Of a DNA stretch of 64,000 nucleotides, positions 12,721-22,969 are shown piece by piece. A model generated the notes under the pieces. That model was not told the DNA's origin, did not search any database, and was given only the letters and a program-made list of their open reading frames with translations. Every line of letters starts with the position of its first letter. Within the stretch, counting starts at the first letter, position 1. Location: NCBI GenBank assembly GCA_028753945.1, contig JAPNXP010000010.1:809042-873041 (forward strand), written 5' to 3'. A program made the position numbers and the translations under genes. Source of the DNA: Hexactinellida sp. DTS-2022 (Eukaryota; Porifera; Hexactinellida).

Positions 12721-12945
12721 ACTTGAGTATATTTACAAATTAGTTGAGTATTGTTGAGTATATTTGGAAATTTTTAAAAAACTTGAGTATTTTTGGAATT
12801 TTCCCATTATTTATTGAATTAGTGATCATAGTTTAAATTGATACTTAATAGATAATAGTGATTTCCACAATTTGTGGCTGAATCTTGTTATCTGTAGTAT
12901 ACATATTAATGTCTATAATATTATTATACAGTACTATATATATGT

Positions 12946-13457
12946 TATGTCGATTTTGTCAAATAGTCGATTTTACAAAATCAACATCCAAAATGTCGAT
13001 TTTGTAAAATCAACATACAAACTTAAGTTTAATTTGTAAAATAGTATAAATCGACATTTTTAATTAGTTGATTTTGTAAAATCAACATTTTTAATTAGTC
13101 GATTTTGTAAAATCGACATTTGAGAATGTCGATTTTACAAAATCAATTACGTAATTAGAAATGACGATTTTACAAAATCAACTAATAAAAAATGTTGATT
13201 TTATAAAATCGACATATTTTATTCGTTGATTTTGCAAAATCACCCTGGAATATTTTTTCATTCTAGTAAAAAATTCATTTTGGTAAAAAGAAATCTTCAT
13301 ACAAGTTGGTATATACTTGGATGAAGCGAATTCTGAACAAAATGCAATAAAACCTAGACTTATCCGAGTAACATAGCCAAAGTCGAACACTTGTTTTAGT
13401 TCTTGATTCATGTTGATTTTGTAAAATCAACATTTGACAAAATCGACATAACATGCA
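12946..13457. mobile_element. MITE built from palindromic units
   Basis: The termini ATGTTATGTCGATTTTGTCA and complement (TGACAAAATCGACATAACAT) bound many copies of the self-complementary core GATTTTGTAAAATC in both orientations. No target duplication is clear and no coding sequence is present. The family is unassigned. Confidence 0.55.
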
Positions 13458-13542
13458 TATAGTCGAGTCTATTATTGTAATATAACTTATATAAGTTCAA
13501 TCTATGTTTAGGAACAATCTCTGAATTATCCTAATTTGACTA

Positions 13543-14226
13543 ATGGCTACTGCTATTCCTTTGAGAGAAGATAACTACGAACTAGAATTGAGTCGAATGA
13601 GAGAGAAGATTAAAACTAAGTTTGTTGAATTAACTGATTGGTTGAAAGCTAGAGAAAGTGAGCTATTGAGAGAGTTGGATAATATTCTAGCTTCTTATCT
13701 CTCTTATAGAAGCGAATTGGAGAATGTAAATGAAAAGAGAAATTGAAAAGACCACCAAAATGAAATTACATCGTCTCATATCAAATCTATTCATGAAAAC
13801 ATTATTACACAATTGAACACTGAACTAAAAGCAATTAAGACCCCTATGGAACCAAAATGGTTAGTTTTCAGTGTGACAGCAACAAAATGTTAGCAGAATT
13901 GAACAAATTGGGTAAGTTGGTAGAGAAAGTGAGAAGTGGAATCGACTATAAAAGCAAGAAACAACCGTGAGTGTTTGTGAGAAAGAAATGGAATGGAACA
14001 ATTTAATAGGCCACTAGGTGTAACAGTTGATAATAAAACAGGAAATATTTACATAGCAGATCAAAGTAATAACTGTGTGAAAGTATTCGATAGTACTGGT
14101 AAGTATTTGTACAAATTTGGAGACAATGAAGGTGAAGGGAAGATGTACTGTCACGAAAAAATTCGTCCGGACCAATTATTTCGTGACAGTACAACAGTGT
14201 TTGTTAAGGATTCGATTAGAGTGTAA
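13543..14226 (+). pseudogene. Broken NHL-repeat protein gene
   Basis: The first frame (13543-13746) encodes an N-terminal coiled-coil-like segment with the LKARESELLRELD pattern, which resembles LRVRESSLLSSVD in the intact NHL gene at 17466-18737. A TGA then interrupts, and no open frame continues until 13993, where one NHL repeat is legible (RPLGVTVDNKTGNIYIADQS, then NNCVKVFDSTGKYLYKFG). A 50-bp palindrome then cuts the frame, and nothing recognisable follows. The remaining NHL blades are missing. This is a dead, truncated paralogue on the opposite strand to its relative 3 kb away. Confidence 0.75.
14144..14193. repeat. 50-bp palindrome inserted in the NHL pseudogene
   Basis: The left arm GTACTGTCACGAAA and right arm TTTCGTGACAGTAC flank a loop with GTCCGGAC. 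It sits exactly where the NHL similarity stops, so it is probably a tiny fold-back insertion. Confidence 0.6.
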
Positions 14227-14469
14227 TGCTATAAAATTAGAGCAATTGTGTGGCCGAAGTAAATATTCCGAGTAACTTAACAGCAAATGAGTATACCATT
14301 ACCAAAATTTGAGTATATTGCAGGAAATTATAGTGCACATTGACACACTAATATGCCTTATAAACTACTGTATACACCAGTTATCATTACGTACACCAAA
14401 TGTCTGGTTTACTATTATAATTCCTATGTATCTACGAAATAAATATATCGATAGGAAATAGATATAGTA

Positions 14470-14769
14470 CAGTACACCCTCGCTAATCCGAACAGAGGTG
14501 TTCCGATTCAAAAATCTTCTGTTCCGATTAGTGAATTCGTTCGGATTAGTGAAATAATGCATTTTACATGGGGATCTATAAATGAGAATCTCGATAATCC
14601 GAACCAAACTTGTACAAACCTTGTTAATCCGCGCTAAACAACTAGTGTACTCCTTAAAATACTTGCCTGATACTTATCTTTTATACTGACATTGCAATTT
14701 ACGATTTTTTCCAACATATATTACAATAATATTTTGGTTTCTCCTGTTCGGATTAGCGAGGGTGTACTG
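14470..14769. mobile_element. pogo/Tigger-like MITE, 300 bp
   Basis: The inverted ends CAGTACACCCTCGCTAATCC are nearly perfect, followed inward by GAAC and then TCCGATT blocks, and are flanked by TA on both sides. There is no transposase. A second relic of this type, 32 bp long, lies at 14933-14964 (CAGTAGAACCTGTCTAATCC). Confidence 0.85.
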
Positions 14770-15280
14770 TAGTAGTAATGTTCTATGATTGTATTCTCTA
14801 ACATTTATTAATGATTTTCTATTTATGAGTTAGAATAATTTAGTCTTCAATATACAGTATTAGAACACCTCCCAACATAAAATCAAGTGAGTATATATTG
14901 CAACAGCAATTAAAATAGAGAACAGTAGAACCTGTCTAATCCGATACCAATTGGGATACCACTGTACTACTGTGTACTCCTTGTAGCTCACAATGTGATT
15001 ACTCCAGAGGCTAGATCTATGATGAAGGAAGGCGTTGCAGAGTTCTCATCGCCCCTAACAGTCAGTATAATACTGTGAACAAAGCTGTTACATAATAGCA
15101 ATGCTAAACTATACGATCTAATTTATGTTTCAAATAACTTAATTCAGTGCTATCAATATACAACTTGGCTTTGTACAGAAATAATGATAGAAAATCAAAG
15201 TGAAAATTATGCTGTGGCCGAAGTAACAAAACTACCATCACCAAATTAAATATAATCGCATAAATCAGTGTAAATTTTAC

Positions 15281-15645
15281 TAGGGCTGAAACGAATATTC
15301 GAAATGTAACAACGAACCTTTTTCTAAACGAACGAATATTCGAATATTCGTTCGTTTGGATGACTAAGCATAAAATCATTTCCAAGACACAAAATACATT
15401 GAAAAACAGGTTTTTGTTAATGTAACAATGGTTTAATATTAATTACAAAGTGTATTAGTCACAAGTTAGCTAATAATCAGCTAGTTTAGGTGGAATCTCT
15501 CCAAGCTAAACGAAAGTCATGTTGTTGTCCAAAAGTAGTCAACGAATATCCGTTTCAATCTTATATTCGACCAAACGAATATTCGTTCAATCATTTCACG
15601 AATATACCAAATATTCGAGTATTCGGTATATTCGTTTCAGCCCTA
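15281..15645. mobile_element. hAT-like MITE, 365 bp
   Basis: The ends TAGGGCTGAAACGAATATTC and complement are flanked by a perfect 8-bp duplication AATTTTAC (15273-15280 and 15646-15653), which is diagnostic of hAT-type insertion. The interior is rich in CGAATATTCG palindromes. A truncated relative is at 20563-20620. Confidence 0.88.
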
Positions 15646-16554
15646 AATTTTACACTACTTTAGACTAATTATGTCTTAAAAACAGTACAAATACTATTTG
15701 CTCTACAAACAGTTGCTAAGTTTGTTTGATTTAAAAGTTGTATTAAAATACGATCATACGAGGATGAACCAAAACTCCAAAAGTGATTCTGAGTTTCTAT
15801 TTGTATGTCAATAAATTTATATTCCACATTATAGGATATAAAGAAAATGCCAATAAGAGACTCACCTCTATTCCCAATACCAGTAGGTTTTTGTTGTTTA
15901 TGAAAACATACGGATATATTTGGAATAACTTGTAAATCTTTTAAGCTTCGAAAAGAAGAAACTCTTTGATATGAGAGACAATATTTTAAGAGTCAGTTCT
16001 GCATTCCAATCGATCGTTAATTATTATTTAATATTAATTGTATTGTTAGGAAGTGGAATTGAAACGGGAAGAATTAAAAAGCAAAAAGTGAGCAATTTAT
16101 TACTCTATTTCCACAAGATATATTACGGTCAATGGGAGGGGGTCTACAGAATGTATAATATTTACTATAGGGCCTATAGGGGTTTGAAAACCACGGTTGA
16201 AATGGTTGGGAATCGCTGCTCCATTTGGTAGCAGTATCCTTTTCAATAAAACAATACTTTCCGAGTTTACCGTTTGTATATAATCTCTTTGATAGGAAAA
16301 TAAACAAAAACGAAAATAAAATGAAAATGATTCAGACGAAAAGTAAGTTGTTACTAATGTGAGATATAATGTTATTTTAATCAATTGAAATATATTATAT
16401 AGGATACAAAAGAGACCCCGATTAGGTGAGATATATATCAGTGTTTTAATCCCTTTATCCATATTTACGTACTAATATATTTATTATAGACTAATATTTT
16501 CGATATAGACTTAGTGCTGATCAAGAATTACAAAAAGATTCAAGAGGTGATTTA

Positions 16555-16750
16555 TAGAAACAGCTTAACCAGAAATCTGAGATTCTAAAAAGTGGTTCTA
16601 ATGGACTCGCAATGGTTGATTATCCCAATACAACCTAAATAAGACCAATATGAGGCTTAGTTTATCCCATAATTAAATTTATAAACTGGCCTTCTATTTT
16701 TTGGGCCTACTCGGTGATATACACGGCCCGTATATTAAGTAGGCCATGGA
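16555..16750 (+). repeat. Solo terminal arm of the 21104-21887 element family
   Basis: It matches the right arm at 21695-21887 (CAGCTTAACC, AATCTGAGATTCT, TATAAACTGGCCTTCTATTT, TATTAAGTAGGCCATG). A shorter piece of the same arm is at 10770-10833. Confidence 0.7.
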
Positions 16751-17186
16751 TCATCCAAGGTTGATGATCAAAAATTGTCGTTGTGTACTGATAACCATTG
16801 TATACAGGTTGTAAATAATAGGGGACTTATTTAGGCCACCGTTATAGCATGTTATATTAGTATATTATATCTCTTTATTAGTTATACCCAGAATTCAGTT
16901 TCTCGAATCCAATCTCCCTTAAGAGTAAATCCGTTCAAAAGTCCTTACATAAATATGACGTGAGTTTGTCACTAATCTATGCAAACAGGTTTATTCTACA
17001 AACACAGTAGTTATATTCATGTTCAATAGGGAGAGTTTGTATTCTCAAATACCGTTTCAGTTAATGTTATCAAGTAAGTTAATTTTTGTACAGTAGTATT
17101 CTATCAGTTAGTAATATGAATCGTTTAACATAAAAATGTATTAAAATGTTAAAAATTAAGAATAATATTTGGATATTGTTATAAAT

Positions 17187-17440
17187 CAGGGTTCCGCAAA
17201 CTAGGTTTTTCAGGCCGCGTGCGGCCTGAAACAACCTTGTGTCGCCTGATAGCCCAATGGAAAGTTGTATCATGTGTGGCCCTTATGCACTTTTTGCTTA
17301 GAAATTAGAATAGTTCTAGTATTACACAAAATAATAGTAATGTGATAAATTTCGAAAAATTTCTCGATATTGTTTGCGGCCTAAGGAAAATTTTGTTAAG
17401 ATTATGTGGCCTGATATAAATGAAAGTTTGCGGAACCCTG
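17187..17440. mobile_element. hAT-like MITE, 254 bp
   Basis: The ends CAGGGTTCCGCAAACT and complement are flanked by a perfect 8-bp duplication TTATAAAT (17179-17186 and 17441-17448). The interior has several GCGGCCTGA-like blocks. It lies just past the 3' end of the NHL gene. Confidence 0.88.
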
Positions 17441-17465
17441 TTATAAATATATAAGAGATCCTAAA

Positions 17466-18737
17466 CTAAAAGAATTGCAGACATGCAGTATTTTTCTGAC
17501 ACACAACTACAATCCGTCCAGTGTTATCTAGCACTATTCCCCACGGGTTAATGAACTCCCCAATACCCTGACCATAATTACCAATCCTGTGTATCTCTTC
17601 TCCCAACTGATTGAATACACACACACAGTGATTATTGTAGTCACTCATAATGATGCTATATTCTCTGTCTACGTCGAAACAAGCTGGATTGTATGTTTGC
17701 TTACCATTGCCACGAGTTATCAGTCTGTTGGTTAGAACGTGATTTGAATCGAACACAAACATACAATGATCACTCTCATCTAGCACCAATACTCTGTCTC
17801 GTGTAACCTTAATATAACGTGGATGGTTAAACACACCTATTCCTAGCATGGAATGTAACTTGAGATCCTCTGTGAAGATTTGGACTCTGTTATTATAATA
17901 ATCACAGACATAGACATCGTTAGTTCTATCAGAGACAGCCAGACCGAATGGGCAGTTGAACTGAGCTTCTCCACTCCCATTGATACCAACACTCTTGATT
18001 AGTTTTCCTTCTAGCTCGTACATATTAATACAATGACCACCGTGTTGTGTGACTAGGACGCTATTATGAGTAATACAGATACCCACTGGTTGATTCATCT
18101 TCTCACTGAACATGAAAAGATAGTCTCCGTTACAGGTAAATACCTGTACTCGATGGTTGACCTCATCCGTTATGTAAATGTGTCCAGTCTTGTAATGCAC
18201 TGCTATGTCTCTGGCACCATTCAATTCTCCAGGAGCTTTCTGTTCGGTAGACTTCTTGCAGCAGTAAACAGTAGGCAGCCGTTTAGCCTTGTAGTCCGGT
18301 ACAACAGGCTTCACTTGAGGAGAGAAGGTGCGGGTGGGAGATATGTTAGTCTGACCGTTAAGCTTAATACTCCCTAGCTGTTCAATGTCAGTCTCGAATA
18401 GACTGTCCCACTCGAATTCAATACTACCATCTATAACAGCTGTTAGCTCTGCTATCTTGTTGTCAATTGTAGAACGTATTATTTCAAAGGTAGTTTTATG
18501 TTCGTCATCAGTTAGGGTATCTGAGCTAAATGATGTTATTTTATTCAAATCTTCGACTAATTTATTCATTTTTGGAATTTTGCTATTATACTCTGTCTCT
18601 ATGCGATCAACACTAGAGAGTAGGCTACTCTCTCTAACGCGTAGAGCTTCATGAGACCTTTTGAAGCTGTCATGTATATTCTTTCTTGCATGCGTTATCT
18701 GATCATGGAAGTTAGTACTAGTACTTGCGTTAGCCAT
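17466..18737 (-). CDS. TRIM-like NHL-repeat protein, RING-less, single exon
   Basis: A 423-codon uninterrupted frame from ATG (MANASTSTNFHD) to stop. Residues about 10-105 are helical and charged, as in the coiled coil of TRIM proteins. A short linker rich in Pro, Lys and Cys follows. From about 170 six NHL-type repeats are readable, each with a hydrophobic strand and a D-x-x-N-x-R/C-V-x-V/I-F pattern (for example ITDEVNHRVQVF, VCDYYNNRVQIF, MSDYNNHCVCVF). Six repeats predict a closed six-bladed propeller, which in TRIM-NHL proteins binds RNA or protein. There is no RING or B-box, so ubiquitin-ligase activity is not predicted unless it is encoded elsewhere. A decayed paralogue is at 13543-14226. 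Short, intronless NHL genes of this kind form large families in sponges and cnidarians; its partner is unknown. Confidence 0.88.
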   Translation of the reverse strand: MANASTSTNFHDQITHARKNIHDSFKRSHEALRVRESSLLSSVDRIETEYNSKIPKMNKLVEDLNKITSFSSDTLTDDEHKTTFEIIRSTIDNKIAELTAVIDGSIEFEWDSLFETDIEQLGSIKLNGQTNISPTRTFSPQVKPVVPDYKAKRLPTVYCCKKSTEQKAPGELNGARDIAVHYKTGHIYITDEVNHRVQVFTCNGDYLFMFSEKMNQPVGICITHNSVLVTQHGGHCINMYELEGKLIKSVGINGSGEAQFNCPFGLAVSDRTNDVYVCDYYNNRVQIFTEDLKLHSMLGIGVFNHPRYIKVTRDRVLVLDESDHCMFVFDSNHVLTNRLITRGNGKQTYNPACFDVDREYSIIMSDYNNHCVCVFNQLGEEIHRIGNYGQGIGEFINPWGIVLDNTGRIVVVCQKNTACLQFF

Positions 18738-18904
18738 TTATAAAACTGAGATAATTTATTCTGTAATACAATCTATTTATATTCTCTAGGTTAAGTGTAT
18801 ATTGTTAGAAATTTGAGCCTATGCTAAGAAATCCGATATCTATATACATAATGGATCCTTTTGTATGAGTCGCTTTGCAATGGAATTAATTAATATATGG
18901 TTAA

Positions 18905-19608
18905 TCTATATTATTAAATCTCGATTGTTGTGTGTGTGTGTGTTTGTGTGTTTGTTTGTCCGGATTGTATTAAAGTGATGGGGGAATAGAAACCGCATTA
19001 ATATATGAGATATAAACTAACTGTCAAATGTAAAAATTGGTAAACAAATGATATAATAGGTAAACAAGTATGCTGAACACGAATTTCGCATTTATAAATT
19101 TATAATATGAATATTTGTTGTTGTTGTTTACACAAAATAGGTAAACAAATTAATGAAATTCAAAATCAACCTAGAAGTTAGCTTTCAACGGGTATTATAG
19201 GTAAACAAGTATGCTGAACACGAATTTCGCGTTTATAAATTTCTCATATTAATATTTGTTGTTGTTGTTTACACAAAATAGGTAAACAAATTAATTAAAA
19301 TTCAAAATCAACCTAGAAGTTAGCTTCCAACGGGTATCATAGGTAAACAAGTATGCCGAACACGAATTTCGCGTTTATAAATTTCTCATATTAATATTTG
19401 TTGTTGTTGTTTACACAAAATAGGTAAACAAATTAATTAAAATTAAAAATCAACCTAAAACTAGGGAAATCTTATAAAGAGATGTATATAACGTCCCTTT
19501 CTACCATTTTCCATGTCAGAAAGTGTAAGGAGTAAGGCCGCACAGCGGCCGTTAACTTGAGGTGCGTAGCACCGATCTGTCGCAAAGCGACCGAGACCGA
19601 AGGGCTTG
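18905..19608 (+). mobile_element. Helitron-like non-autonomous element
   Basis: It begins after A with TCTATATTATTAAATCTCG and then the shared TTGTTTGTCCGGATTGTAT block. The 3' part is GC-rich with three short hairpins (GGCCGCACAGCGGCC, GGTGCGTAGCACC, GTCGCAAAGCGAC) and ends near ACCGAAGGGCTTG before TAT. The same 3' block recurs reverse-oriented at 20820, 36457 and 60235, which supports it as a real terminus. It lacks the canonical CTRR, so assignment to Helitrons rests on the 5' end and hairpins. Confidence 0.5.
19068..19450 (+). repeat. Three tandem copies of a roughly 140-bp unit
   Basis: Each copy begins AACAAGTATGC(T/C)GAACACG, runs through TTGTTGTTGTTTACACAAAA and ends with AAATCAACCTA. 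The copies are nearly identical, so the expansion is recent. It lies inside the Helitron-like element. Confidence 0.85.
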
Positions 19609-20819
19609 TATAATCAAAAACACTAGTATGACTATATTGTATAACTTAATCTTTTAGCTTTTAAATTTCTTAAAATAATAGGAGAACGAAATAATCATTA
19701 TCTTCAGATTACAAGCCAAATTTATATAAGAATGTGTACCATCTATTTGCTTAACTATGGTTGATTTACTTTTAATTGTGCTGTCAAACAAAACAGTGTT
19801 ATATCCAAAAACACAACATGTTATATCGGAAAGCTGAAAAATACCACATGTTAGGAAAAAGCGATAAAGTAGTATTAATTAAAAGTATATCTTATAAAGC
19901 GGTCCACTGATTAAAATACAATTCATTTAGTAAGATTTGAGTATATCCATAATTATTGGTTTCAATGTGTTGCTATTTGTAATTTTGTATACACAGATGG
20001 TAAGTTTTAATTAATCAAGTTATGTTTGTTTACCTCTTAAGAGCATGTCAAGAGAATGTTGCATCAGAATTAGAGTCAAAAGTGAGTGTATATATTTGTG
20101 TGTAACTTTTAAATCACTCACTATTTCAATTAATACATTAGAACTCGATCGAGAAATCAAAACAATCTCCTCCAACGCCAAATTTCAGGAAAATATATTG
20201 TAAAAATAATTAAATGAAGGGCTTACTTAGGTATATATCGGCCAACACCCTTCCAATATTAAAACCTGACTTCGCAAACATTATTCTTAGATAACAGATT
20301 TCCTTGCAAGTGCCTTTGATTTTAATTCCAAGATTCTACAAGATATGCCACTTTTTTCATAGCATATACACGTCAATTAACCTCAGTTAATTCCGACACT
20401 TAATACTCTGTTAAACAAAATAACTGTCATACTCATTGGTTGTGATATTGTCATAATTATACCAGACTTGAGTTGAGTGTAGACCCATTTTCAACTTACC
20501 AACCAGAAATTATGCGAAATTATGTTCAATATTAGTTCACACTTTAGAGTGAAATAATTTAGGCATGAAACAAATATTCGTTCGTTTGATGAATAAGCAT
20601 TAAATTATTTTCAATACTTCAAAGCGCGAACTAATAAGTATCCAAGTTACACAAGTAGAAATACAAATAAGTGAAGGTGAACTAGAAACTAATTCACATG
20701 CCTAATACTATAAACTCGATGTAGTTAGCGCGTTTCATTTTTCAGGAGCGCAAGATGGAGCGCGCACCAATTTTAGGAGCTTGCTCACTCCTTTTTCAAA
20801 TTCACTAATCCAATTCAAA

Positions 20820-20895
20820 ATTACCAAACGATCCCTTCGGCTTCGGTCGCTTCGCGATGGATCACTCTCTCACAAAGGTCGCTTCGCGACCATTT
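20820..20895 (-). repeat. Helitron-like 3' terminal fragment
   Basis: CCCTTCGGCTTCGGTCGCTT and the GGTCGCTTCGCGACC hairpin match the reverse complement of the 3' end of the element at 18905-19608. Confidence 0.55.
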
Positions 20896-20923
20896 ATGTA
20901 AGTCACCTGAATTAATCAAAGTA

Positions 20924-21077
20924 CAGTGGAGTTGCTATATTAGCAACTCCCCTATTAGCAATATTGCTTTATTAGCACCGCTTTTCAGACCCCATGCGTG
21001 ATAATACTGTTAATCTAATTCCCTATTAGCAACCAGATTTAGTGCCAAACACGAGTGCTATTAAGCGAATTCAACTG
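20924..21077. mobile_element. pogo-like MITE, 154 bp
   Basis: The TA-flanked ends CAGTGGAGTTGCTA and CAGTTGAATTCGC (reverse complement of the right) enclose repeated TATTAGCAA-type units. It is distantly related to the MITE at 61576-61719. Confidence 0.65.
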
Positions 21078-21103
21078 TATGCAATTTTGGAATTTATGTA
21101 GGT

Positions 21104-21887
21104 CATGGCCTACTTAATATACTGCCGTGTATGTCACCGAGTAGGCCAAAAAAATAGAAGGCCAGTTTATAAATTTCATTCTAGGATAAATTATGCCTCC
21201 TATTGTTATTATTTGGGTTGTATATGGGGTAATCAACCATTGCGAGTCCAATGGAACCACTTTTTAGAATCTCAGATTTGTGGTTAAGCTGTTTAGGCGC
21301 CATTTAATGATGACATCACAAATATACAAATATACAATTCGAGTCTAAAGAAGTACGAGAAAATGAAGAGAATTTGCTAATATACTTAGTATACATTTCC
21401 GAATATATAATGTGTATGAATATTGTATAAACCAGCAATTATATACGTTTTATGGACGAAAATAGTAAGTTGTAACTCGGATGCTACTTGTATTTTAGCA
21501 TGTGGTTGCTTTATAATTTTAAAATTTTTTAGAATGTCGCCATTTTGTGATTTAGTAGCCTTTGGGGTATGAAATATATCCCTATTTAGTATTCCTATTA
21601 TAAAATTATTAGAAAGTATGAAGAAAATGAAATTTATGATATTTGAATTTTTTTCATTTTACCATAAATTGTTACCGTCAACATGAAATGGCGCCTAAAC
21701 AGCTTAACCCAAAATCTGAGATTCTCAAAAGTGGTTCCATTGGACTCGCAATGTTTGATTACCCCATATACAACCCAAATAATAACTATAGGAGGCATAG
21801 TTTATCCCAAGATGAAATTTATAAACTGGCCTTCTATTTTTTTGGCCTTCTCGGTGACATACACGGCCGTATATTAAGTAGGCCATG
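21104..21887. mobile_element. 784-bp element with roughly 200-bp terminal inverted repeats
   Basis: The left arm (CATGGCCTACTTAATATAC to about 21310) is the inverse of the right arm (21685-21887). TGTAGGT is duplicated at 21097-21103 and 21888-21894. Long arms and a 7-8-bp duplication suggest a hAT- or MULE-type non-autonomous element. The frames read through the arms are not genes. Solo arms lie at 16555 and 10770. Confidence 0.75.
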
Positions 21888-22357
21888 TGTAGGTGAAGAT
21901 TAAATCATCAAACCTCTATATGTGCAATGACGAAGCAATAGGAGGTTACATTTTTGTTATTCCCTGGCGCATATTAAATGCGAAATTTATAAAAATTTAG
22001 AGACCTGCAATTATACAATATACGTATTTTATAATATGACAAAATTGTATGTCGATTGAATCCAAATTGTAAGAGCTGTATCTAAATTAGTTTCCACGTG
22101 ACTTCATAATCCCATAAATCGGTATATGTATGTCTCATTTCATGTTGTCTTCCCATTTAAAATTGTGGGCGAATCGGATTAAAACTTAAAGAGTTATTCC
22201 CAAATATATGACTTTATGACGTTATAATCCCGTTATTTCGTTAGAAATTCAATAGATCGTTGTCAACGTTTAAAATTTCCCCTACATGCCAATTTTCGGA
22301 TATTAATTCCATTAATTCTGGACAAACACACAAACAAATAAACAAACAATCAGATAA

Positions 22358-22554
22358 CAGGGCCGTAGCCACCAAAATCTAAGTGGTCCGGTTAATCTAA
22401 CCAACCTGACCGAGTGGTCAGGTTAATCTAACCAACCTGACCGATTAGTCAGGTTAATCTGACCAACCTGACCAATTGTGCCATTTTGGGAAATTCATCA
22501 ACCAAAAGTGGTCAGGTTGAAACCTGATCAACCTGACCAGTGGCTACGGGCTTG
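22358..22554. mobile_element. hAT-like MITE, 197 bp
   Basis: The ends CAGGGCCGTAGCCAC and, inverted, GTGGCTACGGGCTTG enclose several GGTCAGGTT-AACCTGACC palindromic units. The flanks share an imperfect AGATAAC/GGATAAC duplication. Confidence 0.6.
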
Positions 22555-22969
22555 GATAACCATTTTGCTTTTAATATATATATTGTTCTGGTGTTGTTTG
22601 TTTGTCCAGAATTAATTGGAAAGACGACGAGTCCCAGAAAGCTGTAAATTTGCATCCAGGCAGAGACGCCGATCCCAGGGGGGCAGGTGGGGCCCTGGCT
22701 CCGGAGATTTGGGGGGTCTGGTGGGGACTAGCCGCCTAGGGCTTCTTCCCTACATGGTTTTCATTATTAATAATTATAATATAATTATTGTTGCTATTAA
22801 GGCTCGATCCAGACCTCTCATACGACAATCCTAATCCCATTAGGTGGTAAAAGGATTCGTCAAGGCAGTTCCAGTTCACGAGTATACATTTTACATTTGA
22901 AGGAATCTAAAGAATTCTGCTAACATAGTTCCTCATATTCTTCACAATTTGCACTGTATTAAGATTAGT

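Larger units (their letters stand above)
11461..12805. mobile_element. Non-autonomous MULE-like element with tandem-repeat termini
   Basis: The ends GGGAAAATTCCAAAAATACT and their complement are flanked by a perfect 10-bp duplication, ATTATTTATT, at 11451-11460 and 12806-12815. The left arm (to about 11660) repeats AATCTACTCAAGTTTTTC-type units. The right arm (12475-12805) repeats the complementary ACTTGAGTATATTCGGAATA units. The 9-10-bp target duplication and long repetitive inverted termini match the MULE-type element at 32534-37919. No transposase is present; the interior may be a Helitron-like insertion. Confidence 0.75.

Noticed and set aside
16074-16462. Overlapping 77- to 120-codon frames
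   Set aside because: AT-rich frames with no domain, crossing a hAT terminus; codon use is not gene-like.
17385-17450. Polyadenylation or 3' UTR role for the MITE next to the NHL gene
   Set aside because: The hAT MITE lies just downstream of the stop, but no clear AATAAA is placed to show use; proximity alone is not evidence.
22616-22834. 72-codon Arg/Gly-rich frame
   Set aside because: It spans a short GC-rich patch with no homology, and nearby sequence is transposon-like.
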